A stretch of DNA of 64,000 nt. Source: Paracoccus aestuarii. GTDB taxonomy: Bacteria; Pseudomonadota; Alphaproteobacteria; Rhodobacterales; Rhodobacteraceae. Each line of letters starts with the position of its first letter. The stretch's first letter is position 1. Below the pieces are notes generated by a model. It was not told the DNA's origin. It ran no database searches and saw only the letters and a list, made by a program, of their open reading frames with translations. Positions 38,606-46,492 of this stretch are shown piece by piece. The stretch spans positions 620,001 to 684,000 of the forward strand of contig NZ_CP067169.1 in assembly GCF_028553885.1 (NCBI RefSeq), written 5' to 3'. Both the position numbers and the translations under genes were made by a program.

Positions 38606-39651
38606 GGGGTTCTTCCTGTTTCCGGGGCGGGTCCGGTCGAATCGCGCACGATCAGCTCGGCGCGGTTCAGGACCTGCAATGACATGGGGTCGGCCCCGCC
38701 GATCAGATCGACCAGGGCATTGGCCAGCGGCACGCAGGCATCGTGCAGCGCCGCATGGGTCACGGTCAGCGCGGGCGTGAAGCTGCTGGCGCTGAGCATC
38801 GGCAGGCCGTCGTCATGGGCCATCACCGACACGTCGCGCGGCACGGCAAGGCCCAGATCGACGGTAGCATGCATCACCCCCTCGGCCAGCAGCAGCGATC
38901 CGCAGATGAAGGCCGTGGGCGGCGCGCCCCGCTGGCCGGCCAGCAGCGACAGCGCCTGGCGATAGCCCGCCGCCGCCGTGGGCGGATCATGGGTCAGCGC
39001 GCCCTCCAGCACCGGCAGGCCGGCCTGCGCCATGGCCGCCCGATAGCCTTGGGCGCGGCGCGCGGCATAGGAATACTGTTCCGGGCCGTTCAGATAGGCG
39101 ATGCGCCGATGGCCCAAGGCCGCCAGCAGCTGGACCGATTCCGCGGCGACCGCATGGTTGTCAATGGTGAAGAACGGGTAATCCGCATCCACCCGGTCAC
39201 GGCCATGCACGACCAGCGGGATGCCGCGTTCGTTCAGAAAGCTGATACGCGGGTCATGGGTCACGGGCGCGTTCAGAATGAAGCCGTCCAGAAGGTCGCG
39301 CCCCAGCATCCGGCGATAGGGTTCGACCGGGTCACGGCCCTGATCGACGGCCAGGACCAGATCCGTGTCGCGCGCGGCCAGCGCCGCCGACATGCCCACC
39401 AGGATCTCCATGAAGGTCTGGTCGGCGCGGTAATCGGCGCTGGTCTTGACGATCATGCCGACCATGCCCGACCGGCCCGTGGCCAGCCGCTGCGCGCTGC
39501 GATTGGCCTGATAGCCCAGCCTTTCGGCCGCCGCACGCACCCGGTCGCGCGTCTGCGCCGACACTTCGGGGAAATCGTTCAGCGCCCGGCTGACCGTGGT
39601 CACCGACAGGCCGAGCGCGGTCCCGATATCCTTCAGCGTCGTCATCCGCAT
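38596..39651 (-). CDS. LacI-family regulator of the maltose/alpha-glucoside locus
   Basis: A 351-residue repressor-type protein. The N-terminal HTH (TLKDIGTALGLSVTTVSRALNDFPEVSAQTRDRV) with hinge helix ANRSAQRLATG is followed by a periplasmic-binding-like sensor domain (GMIVKTSADYRADQTFMEILVGM, DGFILNAPVTHD, VSVMAHDDG). It is divergent from the alpha-glucosidase gene with a perfect LacI-type operator in the gap, so it most likely controls both directions in response to a maltodextrin-derived sugar. ATGs at 39651 and 39645 are both possible. Confidence 0.93.
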   Translation of the reverse strand: MRMTTLKDIGTALGLSVTTVSRALNDFPEVSAQTRDRVRAAAERLGYQANRSAQRLATGRSGMVGMIVKTSADYRADQTFMEILVGMSAALAARDTDLVLAVDQGRDPVEPYRRMLGRDLLDGFILNAPVTHDPRISFLNERGIPLVVHGRDRVDADYPFFTIDNHAVAAESVQLLAALGHRRIAYLNGPEQYSYAARRAQGYRAAMAQAGLPVLEGALTHDPPTAAAGYRQALSLLAGQRGAPPTAFICGSLLLAEGVMHATVDLGLAVPRDVSVMAHDDGLPMLSASSFTPALTVTHAALHDACVPLANALVDLIGGADPMSLQVLNRAELIVRDSTGPAPETGRTPWP

Positions 39652-39734
39652 CCCGTCCGAAACGCCCTGCAACTGCCGCAAGGTCAGTTTCATAATGCAC
39701 AGCCAAGCCCCTTTTTCCAGAGGGTTTCACAGAC

Positions 39735-39748
39735 TCAAAGCGCTTTGA
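39735..39748. promoter_or_regulatory. LacI-family operator (14-bp perfect palindrome)
   Basis: TCAAAGCGCTTTGA is a perfect palindrome with the central CG typical for LacI-family operators. It lies between the divergent lacI-type and alpha-glucosidase genes and overlaps the -35 of the candidate promoter for the catabolic operon. Confidence 0.85.
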
Positions 39749-39772
39749 ATAAATTTGAACGGCTGTTATGGT
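39745..39772 (+). promoter_or_regulatory. Candidate promoter of the alpha-glucosidase-malEFG-lamB operon
   Basis: TTGAAT (39745-39750) and TATGGT (39767-39772), spaced by 16 bases, overlap the operator, as expected for repression. Confidence 0.5.
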
Positions 39773-39801
39773 CGCTCCGAATCGCAAAGCGGGGGAAGCC
39801 G

Positions 39802-41448
39802 GTGCAGGGACGGGAATGGTGGCGCGACGCTGTGATCTATCAGGTCTATCCGCGGTCCTTTCAGGACTCGGATGGCGACGGCATCGGCGATCTGCAGGGG
39901 ATCATCCGCCGCCTGCCGCATATCGCCTCCCTGGGGGCGGACTGCATCTGGCTGTCGCCAGTCTTTCTGTCGCCGCAGAAGGACATGGGCTATGACGTGT
40001 CCGATTACTGCGACATCGACCCGCTCTTCGGGACGCTGGCCGATTTCGACGCGCTGATCGCGGCGGCGCATGGCGTGGGGATGCGGGTCATCACCGACCA
40101 GGTGCTGAGCCACAGCTCGGACCAGCATCCCTGGTTCCGCGAAAGCCGCGCCAGCCGCGACAATCCCAAGGCCGACTGGTATGTCTGGGCGGACCCGATG
40201 CCCGACGGATCGCCGCCCACGAACTGGCACAGCCATTTCGGCGGTCCCGCTTGGGAATTCGACGCGACGCGCGGCCAGTATTACCTGCACAACTTCCTGG
40301 CCTCGCAGCCGGACCTGAACTTTCACAATCCCGGTGTGCAGGAGGCGATCCTGGCCACCTGCGAATTCTGGTTGCAGCGCGGGCTGGACGGGTTCCGGCT
40401 GGACACGGTCAACTACTATGTCCATGACGCCCTGCTGCGGTCGAACCCGCCGGCCGAAGCCAGGCCCCAGGTCATGGCGACCGACCTCTATGGGATGCAG
40501 CGCAACATCTACAACAAGAGCCGCCCCGAGAACCTGGCCTTCCTGCGCCGCCTGCGCCAGCTGACCGACCGCCATGACGACATCATGATGGTGGGCGAGG
40601 TCGGCGAGATGGGCGACCGCTCGATCGAGCTGATGGCCGAATACACGGCCGGGCGCGACCATCTGCACATGGCCTATTCCTTCGCCATGCTGTCGCCGGA
40701 CTTCACCGCCGCGCATTTCCGCCGCTGCATCGAGGGGTTCCAGACGGGCGCGCCGGACGGGCATCCCTATTGGTCCTTCTCGAACCATGACGTGCCGCGC
40801 CACCCGTCGCGTTGGGCGGATCACGCGGTGGATCACGACGCCATGGCGCGGCTGAGCTGCGCGATGCTGATGGCCTTCGAGGGCACGATCGGCATCTATC
40901 AGGGCGAGGAGCTGGGCCAGGAGGAAACGGCGCTGGATTATCACGAGCTGACCGATGCGCAGGCGCTGCGCTTCTGGCCGGCGGTCAAGGGGCGCGACGG
41001 CTGCCGCACCCCCATGGTCTGGGAGGCCGACGCCCCCCATGCGGGCTTTTCGACCGGCACGCCCTGGCTGCCGGTCAAGGCGCCCCAGCTGGCCCGCGCC
41101 GTGGACCGCCAGCAGGCCGATCCGGACAGCGTGCTGAATTTCTATCGCCGCGCCATCGCCTTCCGCAAGGCCAGCCCCGCCCTGTCCGGCGGCAGGACGA
41201 CCTTTCTTGACCTGCCCGAGCCGGTCCTGGCCTTCCGCCGGGCGGCGGCGGATCAGGTGCTGACCTGCGTCTTCAACCTGTCGCCCGCGCCCATCGTGCT
41301 GGGGCTGACGGGGGATGCGGCGCTGGCCGGCCCCCATGCCGCGACGCTGGCGGGCGGGCGGCTGCGGCTGCCCGGAAACGGGTTCGCCCTGCTGGATCAT
41401 GACGGCGCGCTGGCGCTGGACATCAAGACATTCGAACACGCCGATTGA
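39802..41448 (+). CDS. Alpha-glucosidase, GH13 family
   Basis: A 548-residue intracellular enzyme that hydrolyses alpha-1,4 (or alpha-1,6) glucosides such as maltose. GH13 region I is seen as the early VITDQVLSHSSDQHPWF, region II GLDGFRLDTVNYY with the nucleophile Asp, region III MMVGEVGEMGD with the acid/base Glu, and region IV FSNHDVPRH. The start YQVYPRSFQDSDGDGIGDLQGI is typical for oligo-1,6-glucosidase and alpha-glucosidase types. The start is GTG at 39802 with GGGGGAAG before it; a much longer upstream open frame is only antisense to the regulator. No signal peptide, so it acts in the cytoplasm. Confidence 0.93.
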   Translation: MQGREWWRDAVIYQVYPRSFQDSDGDGIGDLQGIIRRLPHIASLGADCIWLSPVFLSPQKDMGYDVSDYCDIDPLFGTLADFDALIAAAHGVGMRVITDQVLSHSSDQHPWFRESRASRDNPKADWYVWADPMPDGSPPTNWHSHFGGPAWEFDATRGQYYLHNFLASQPDLNFHNPGVQEAILATCEFWLQRGLDGFRLDTVNYYVHDALLRSNPPAEARPQVMATDLYGMQRNIYNKSRPENLAFLRRLRQLTDRHDDIMMVGEVGEMGDRSIELMAEYTAGRDHLHMAYSFAMLSPDFTAAHFRRCIEGFQTGAPDGHPYWSFSNHDVPRHPSRWADHAVDHDAMARLSCAMLMAFEGTIGIYQGEELGQEETALDYHELTDAQALRFWPAVKGRDGCRTPMVWEADAPHAGFSTGTPWLPVKAPQLARAVDRQQADPDSVLNFYRRAIAFRKASPALSGGRTTFLDLPEPVLAFRRAAADQVLTCVFNLSPAPIVLGLTGDAALAGPHAATLAGGRLRLPGNGFALLDHDGALALDIKTFEHAD

Positions 41449-41473
41449 ACACGACGCTCTGGGAGGAGACATC

Positions 41474-42634
41474 ATGACACGCATCCTTGGCCTGACGGGC
41501 CTGCTTTTGTGCACCGCCACCCCGGTCCTTGCGCTGCAGGACGGGCTGATCCTGATCTGGACGGGCGCCAATCGCGACCGCCAGGCGCTGGAGGCCGCCG
41601 TGCAGCCCTTCGTCGAGGATTACGGCATACCCGTCTCGGTCGAGGTGGTGGACCCGGACCTGGCGCAGAAGTTCCAGCAGGCGGCCTCGACGGGCGACGG
41701 GCCGGATATCGTGATGTGGGCGCATGACCGTTTCGGCGAATGGGCATCGGGCGGGCTGATCGCGCCGGTCCAGCCCTCGGCGGGCTGGGCCGAGGGGATC
41801 CTGGGATCCGCGATGGAGGCGATGCAGTTCGACAACGCGACCTGGGGCTATCCGGTCAGCGTCGAGGCGGTGCACCTGATCTACAACACCGACCTGATCG
41901 ACACGCCGCCCGCATCCTTCGACGATCTGATCGCGATGGATCATGACGGCGCCAAGATCCTGTGGGACTACACCAACGCCTATTTCTCGATGCCCCTGCT
42001 GATGGCCAATGGCGGCTATGCCTTCCGGAAGGTCGACGGATCCTATGACGGGACCGAGACGGGGGTGAACAATGAAGGCGCCATCCAGGGCGGCGAGATG
42101 CTGCGCCGCCTGATCGACGAGGGCGTGATGCCCACCGGGGTCGATTACGGCATCATGGACGGGGCGATGAACCGCGGCGACGTGGCAATGGTGCTGAACG
42201 GCCCCTGGGCCTGGTCCACCTTGGCCGAATCCGGCATCAACTTTGCCGTCGCGCCGATCCCGACGGTGGGCGATGCGGTGACGACGCCCTTCGTGGGGGT
42301 CCAGGCCATGGCGCTGAACGCGGCATCGCCCAATCGCGACCTGGCGGTCGAGCTGCTGGAGAACTACCTGCTGACCGAGGAGGGGCTGGCTACCTGGAAC
42401 GCAAACGGCGCGCTTGGCGCGCTGGCCGACGAATCCGCCGCCGCGGCCCAGGACGACGCCAATATCGCCGGCATGCTGGAGATCGCGGCGACTGGCGTGC
42501 CCATGCCCTCGAATGCCGAGATGGGCGCCTATTGGGCGGCGATGCAGCCGGCGCTTACGAACATCGTCACCGGTGCCCAGACCGCCGAGGCGGCGCTGAA
42601 CGACGCCGCAGCCCGGATTCTGGGCGAACGCTGA
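41474..42634 (+). CDS. malE: Maltose/maltodextrin-binding protein of ABC transporter
   Basis: A 386-residue periplasmic binding protein. A signal peptide (LGLTGLLLCTATPVLA) precedes the MalE fold: LILIWTGANRDRQALEAAVQPF, GPDIVMWAHDRFGEWASGGLIAPV, YPVSVEAVHLIYNTDLI and the downstream GVQAMALNAAS with LLENYLLTEEGLATW. These match E. coli MalE ([32 protein letters not shown]). GGGAGGAG upstream supports the start. A hairpin separates it from malF, as is common where the binding protein is made in excess. Confidence 0.93.
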   Translation: MTRILGLTGLLLCTATPVLALQDGLILIWTGANRDRQALEAAVQPFVEDYGIPVSVEVVDPDLAQKFQQAASTGDGPDIVMWAHDRFGEWASGGLIAPVQPSAGWAEGILGSAMEAMQFDNATWGYPVSVEAVHLIYNTDLIDTPPASFDDLIAMDHDGAKILWDYTNAYFSMPLLMANGGYAFRKVDGSYDGTETGVNNEGAIQGGEMLRRLIDEGVMPTGVDYGIMDGAMNRGDVAMVLNGPWAWSTLAESGINFAVAPIPTVGDAVTTPFVGVQAMALNAASPNRDLAVELLENYLLTEEGLATWNANGALGALADESAAAAQDDANIAGMLEIAATGVPMPSNAEMGAYWAAMQPALTNIVTGAQTAEAALNDAAARILGER

Positions 42635-42642
42635 TCCGGCCA

Positions 42643-42667
42643 TCCCGCCCCCGCGCCGGGGGCGGGA
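42643..42667 (+). promoter_or_regulatory. Intercistronic hairpin between malE and malF
   Basis: A 10-bp perfect stem (TCCCGCCCCC / GGGGGCGGGA) with a 5-base loop and no T-run, 9 bases after the malE stop. Such hairpins protect upstream mRNA from 3' decay or damp downstream expression, leaving the binding protein in excess. Confidence 0.65.
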
Positions 42668-42695
42668 GATCCCCATCATCATCGGAGCATCGGGT

Positions 42696-44219
42696 ATGTC
42701 GACAGGGGCCGGACGGTCACGATCGCGCGCATGGCCGCGCCTGCTGGCCGTGACCATCGTCACGGTGGTGCTACTATGGGCGGCCTTCACGCTCTATACC
42801 GTGGGCCAGCCGCTGCTGGGCGCGATCATCCTGGGGCTGGCGACGGGCTTTGCGGTGATCTTCGGATCGGACCGCTTCTATGGCAGTCGGTTCATCTTTC
42901 CGGGCATCGCGGCGGTCCTGGTCTTCATCGCCTTTCCGGTGATCTACACGATCTATATCGGCTTCACGAATTACAGCTCGTCGAACCTGCTGACCTATCC
43001 GCGCACGATCGAGGTGCTGACCGCGCGCGGCACGGTCGACCAGACGACCGAACAGCCCTTCGCCATCGCGGCCGATGACGGTGAATACCGCATCTGGCTG
43101 CCCGAAAGCGGGCTGCTGTCCGACCCCGTCACCTTGACCGAGGAGGAGACAGCCGCCCTGTCCCCCGCGCCCGCGCCCCAGGCCCTGCTGGACCGGCGCG
43201 AGGCGATCGCCCTGCGCGACGGGCTGTCGCGCCTGACGCTGGAGACGCCGGACGGCCAGCTGATCCGCAATGCGGGCCTGCGCAGCTTTGCGCTGGTCAT
43301 CCCCGATTACGTCCAGACCGGCCCCGACCAGCTGACCCGCAATGACGGGCAGGTGCTGACCGCCAATCACGATATCGGCTTCTTCCAGACCGAGGACGGC
43401 CAGGCGGTCTCGCCCGGCTGGCGGGTGAATGTCGGGCTGGCCAATTTCGAACGCATCTTCACATCCGCCGGGATCCGCGGCCCCACGGTCGAGATCTTCC
43501 TGTGGACCTTCGTCTTCGCGGGCCTGTCGGTGACGCTCTGCTTTGCGGTGGGGCTGCTGCTGGCGGTGATTCTGCAATGGGAACATCTGCGCTTGAAGCC
43601 GGTCTACCGGGTGCTGCTGATCCTGCCCTATGCGGTGCCGTCCTTCATCTCGATCCTGGTGTTCCGCGGCCTGTTCAACCAGAATTTCGGCGAGATCAAC
43701 CTGATCCTGGAGGCGCTGTTCGGCCTTCGCCCCAACTGGTTCACCGATGCCACATTGGCGCGGACCATGGTGGTGATCGTGAACACCTGGCTGGGCTATC
43801 CCTACATGATGCTGCTGGCGATGGGGTTCCTGCAATCGGTCCCCGAGGATCACAAGAAGGCCGCCGTGCTGGAGGGCGCCTCGTCGATCCGGGTCTTCTT
43901 CACCATCACCCTGCCCCAGATCATCCCGCCCTTCCTGCCCCTGCTGATCGCGGCCTTCGCCTTCAACTTCAACAACCTGGTGCTGATCTTCCTGCTGACG
44001 CGCGGCCTGCCCGACATTCCGGGCACCGTCATCCCGGCGGGCAAGACCGACATCCTGGCCTCGTTCACCTATCGGCTGGCCTTCGACAATGCGGGCCAGC
44101 AATTCGGGCTGGCGGGGGCGATCACGCTGCTGATCTTCGTGGTGGTCGCCGCCATCAGCTATGCCAATTTCGTCGCCATGCGCCGCGCCGCCGCGCGCCG
44201 CCTCGGCCGGTCCGCCTGA
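42696..44219 (+). CDS. malF: Maltose ABC transporter permease MalF
   Basis: A 507-residue inner-membrane permease. Two N-terminal hydrophobic segments and FPGIAAVLVFIAFPVIYTIYIGFTNYSS precede a large periplasmic loop of ~170 residues (the P2 loop, as in E. coli MalF), then the core permease with the EAA motif AAVLEGASSIRVFFTITLPQIIPP. The sequence PGWRVNVGLANFERIF is typical of MalF. The long P2 loop distinguishes it from the shorter MalF-like sugar permeases common in alphaproteobacteria and fits the LamB gene nearby. Confidence 0.95.
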   Translation: MSTGAGRSRSRAWPRLLAVTIVTVVLLWAAFTLYTVGQPLLGAIILGLATGFAVIFGSDRFYGSRFIFPGIAAVLVFIAFPVIYTIYIGFTNYSSSNLLTYPRTIEVLTARGTVDQTTEQPFAIAADDGEYRIWLPESGLLSDPVTLTEEETAALSPAPAPQALLDRREAIALRDGLSRLTLETPDGQLIRNAGLRSFALVIPDYVQTGPDQLTRNDGQVLTANHDIGFFQTEDGQAVSPGWRVNVGLANFERIFTSAGIRGPTVEIFLWTFVFAGLSVTLCFAVGLLLAVILQWEHLRLKPVYRVLLILPYAVPSFISILVFRGLFNQNFGEINLILEALFGLRPNWFTDATLARTMVVIVNTWLGYPYMMLLAMGFLQSVPEDHKKAAVLEGASSIRVFFTITLPQIIPPFLPLLIAAFAFNFNNLVLIFLLTRGLPDIPGTVIPAGKTDILASFTYRLAFDNAGQQFGLAGAITLLIFVVVAAISYANFVAMRRAAARRLGRSA

Positions 44220-44230
44220 AGGAGCCCCCG

Positions 44231-45121
44231 ATGATCGTCGAGCGTCCCCGCGACCTGCGCATCAAGAAGATCCTGGCCCATGGCTTCCTGCTGATCTTTC
44301 TGGCGCTGATCCTGTTTCCCTTTCTGATGGTCCTGTCGATCAGCTTCCGCGAAGGGAATTTCGCCGTCGGATCGCTGATCCCCGAGAACCCGACGCTGGA
44401 ACATTGGGTCCTGGCCTTCGGCTTCGATTACACCCGCGCCAACGGTGATGTGGTCTCGCCACCCTATCCTGTGCTGCTGTGGATGTGGAACTCGATCAAG
44501 GTCGGGGTCATCGCGGGGCTGGGCGTGCTGGCGATCGCCACGATCTCGGCCTATTCCTTCAGTCGCATCCGCATCCGCGGCAAGGGGGCGATGCTGGACA
44601 CGCTGTTCCTGATCCAGATGTTCCCCACGACGCTGGCCTTGGTGGCGATCTTCGCGATCTTCGACGCTTTGGGCGACGTGACGCCGATCCTGGGGCTGAA
44701 CAGCCATGTGGCGCTGATCCTGATCTATCTGTCGGGGGTGACGCTGCATATCTGGACGATCAAGGGCTATTTCGATTCCATCGACCGGGCGCTGGACAAT
44801 GCCGCGGCCATCGACGGGGCCACGCCCTGGCAGACCTTCCGATACGTGTTCCTGCCCTTGGCGGTGCCGATCATGGCGGTGGTCTTCGTGCTGGCCTTCA
44901 TCGGCTTCATCAATGACTACCCCATCGCATCGGTGCTGATCCGGTCGGAAAGCCAGATGACCCTGGCCGTCGGCGCCCGGCTCTATCTGAACGAGTTCCG
45001 ATATCTGTGGGGCAATTTCGCGGCGGCCGCGATCCTGTCGGGCCTGCCCATCACGATCGTCTTCCTGATCGCGCAACGATACCTGGTCCGCGGCCTCAGC
45101 GACGGCGCCGTCAAGGGCTGA
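44231..45121 (+). CDS. malG: Maltose ABC transporter permease MalG
   Basis: A 296-residue partner of MalF. Six hydrophobic segments are visible, e.g. HGFLLIFLALILFPFLMVLSISF, with MFPTTLALVAIFAIFDALG, and the EAA ATPase-contact loop DNAAAIDGATPWQTFRYVFLPLAVP. C-terminus LSDGAVKG is the conserved end of MalG proteins (L-G-V-K-G). AAGGAG eight bases before the ATG supports the start, 11 bases after malF. Confidence 0.95.
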   Translation: MIVERPRDLRIKKILAHGFLLIFLALILFPFLMVLSISFREGNFAVGSLIPENPTLEHWVLAFGFDYTRANGDVVSPPYPVLLWMWNSIKVGVIAGLGVLAIATISAYSFSRIRIRGKGAMLDTLFLIQMFPTTLALVAIFAIFDALGDVTPILGLNSHVALILIYLSGVTLHIWTIKGYFDSIDRALDNAAAIDGATPWQTFRYVFLPLAVPIMAVVFVLAFIGFINDYPIASVLIRSESQMTLAVGARLYLNEFRYLWGNFAAAAILSGLPITIVFLIAQRYLVRGLSDGAVKG

Positions 45122-45192
45122 ACGCCGGACCATCCACCAGATGCCCGTTCGCACCCCGCCGCAGACCGGCGGATGCGACCGATCATGCCCGC

Positions 45193-45213
45193 GCCGGGCC
45201 AAAACAGCCCGGC
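45193..45213 (+). promoter_or_regulatory. Hairpin between malG and lamB
   Basis: A 7-bp perfect stem (GCCGGGC / GCCCGGC) with loop CAAAACA lies 30 bases before lamB. There is no T-run, so it is more likely an mRNA stability or attenuation element than a terminator. Confidence 0.45.
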
Positions 45214-45243
45214 CGGTAAAACCACCCAGAGGGAGAGACAGGG

Positions 45244-46425
45244 ATGAAACCGATCATTGCGACCGCCGCGTTCTGCGCGGCCATGGGCAGCACCGCCGTT
45301 CTGGCGGAATCGCCCTTCAGCACCACCGGCTATCTGCGCATCGGCGTGGGCGAAAGCGATGGCGGCGATCTGGCCGCTATGCAGCTGAACGGCGCATGGG
45401 CCAAGTACCGCTTGGGCAACGAGGATGATTTCTACGGCGAATTCGGCGTGGGCCTCGATGCGCCCTTGAACAACGGCAGCTCGGTGATCGGCGGCATCCG
45501 CTATCATGTGGCGGGCGACAGCAACGACCTGACCGATCGCGGCAGCTTCGATGCCAGCCTGGCCCTGCGCGAGGCCTGGCTGGGCTATCGCGGCCTGGGC
45601 GCCGGCGCCTTCGAGGAAGCCGCGGTCTGGGCCGGCCGGCGCTACTACAAGCGCAAGGACATCCATATCAACGACTTCTACTATGAAAGCTATTCCAACT
45701 TCGACGGCTACGGGCTTGGGGTCGAGGATATCGCGCTCGGCTTTGGCAAGCTGTCGCTGGCGGGTTTCCGCGAGCGGTTCAACCGCGTGCATACCTATGA
45801 CGCCCGCATCGAGGACATGCCGCTCGCCGAAAACTGGACCGGCGAGGTCGGCCTGGCGTTCGCCGATGCGCGTGGGGATGCGACGGGCGACAACGGCTTT
45901 GCCCTGCGCGGTCATGTGCAGCGCAACGATTTCTTCGGCGGCTACATAAAGGGCAGCCTGATGTTTTCCAACGGCGCGGCCTTCGGCTTTTCCGCCGACG
46001 GGGCGCCGGATGTCGGCAAGGACCGCTCGCTCAGCCGGGCGCAGGTGCATGGGCTCGTGCCCGTGGCGGACCGGACCGAGCTGTTCTTCGTGGGGCTGCA
46101 CCAGGTCGACGACAATGACGGCGACAAATCGAAATGGAGCTCGGTCGGCATCCGCCCGCATTACGCGCTGAGCGACAATTTCGCCATCGCGACCGAGATC
46201 GGCTATGACCGCGTCAGCGATGAGGGCGGCAGCCGCGACCTGCTGAAGGGCACGCTGGCCGGGATCTACACCTTCGGGCAGAGCGGCTTCTGGGACCGCC
46301 CGCAGCTGCGCGCCTATGTGACGCGCGGATCCTGGAGCGATGTCGGCGCCATCTCCAAGCAGGCGGCCTATGGCACGGACACGGCCGGAACCTCGGTCGG
46401 GCTGCAGCTGGAAACCTGGTTCTGA
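45244..46425 (+). CDS. lamB: Maltoporin, LamB family
   Basis: An outer-membrane sugar porin of 393 residues. A signal peptide (IATAAFCAAMGSTAVLAE) is followed by FSTTGYLRIGVGES (LamB begins with a similar GYARSGIG), the family motif AAVWAGRRYYKRKDIHINDFYY (LamB WAGKRFYQRHDVH.IDFYYW) and LRAYVTRGSW, close to the LamB end (RAFVTYAHW). It ends in Phe, the outer-membrane insertion signal. It is the last gene of the mal operon and should carry maltodextrins across the outer membrane. LamB is well known from Gammaproteobacteria; its presence here is notable. Confidence 0.92.
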   Translation: MKPIIATAAFCAAMGSTAVLAESPFSTTGYLRIGVGESDGGDLAAMQLNGAWAKYRLGNEDDFYGEFGVGLDAPLNNGSSVIGGIRYHVAGDSNDLTDRGSFDASLALREAWLGYRGLGAGAFEEAAVWAGRRYYKRKDIHINDFYYESYSNFDGYGLGVEDIALGFGKLSLAGFRERFNRVHTYDARIEDMPLAENWTGEVGLAFADARGDATGDNGFALRGHVQRNDFFGGYIKGSLMFSNGAAFGFSADGAPDVGKDRSLSRAQVHGLVPVADRTELFFVGLHQVDDNDGDKSKWSSVGIRPHYALSDNFAIATEIGYDRVSDEGGSRDLLKGTLAGIYTFGQSGFWDRPQLRAYVTRGSWSDVGAISKQAAYGTDTAGTSVGLQLETWF

Positions 46426-46443
46426 TCATCGGCGTTTCCTGTG

Positions 46444-46473
46444 AAAAGGCCCCGGCGATCGCCGGGGCCTTTT
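46444..46473. terminator. Bidirectional terminator between lamB and the OmpA-family gene
   Basis: A perfect 30-base palindrome: AAAAGGCCCCGGCG and its complement ending in CCTTTT, around the central AT. T-runs exist on both strands, serving both convergent genes. Confidence 0.93.
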
Positions 46474-46492
46474 CCGTCGTGATAGGGTTGGT

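Noticed and set aside
38743..39801. Extension of the alpha-glucosidase frame by 353 codons upstream
   Set aside because: It is antisense to the LacI-type gene. The GH13 protein begins at the GTG at 39802 with a ribosome site and the operator lies before it.
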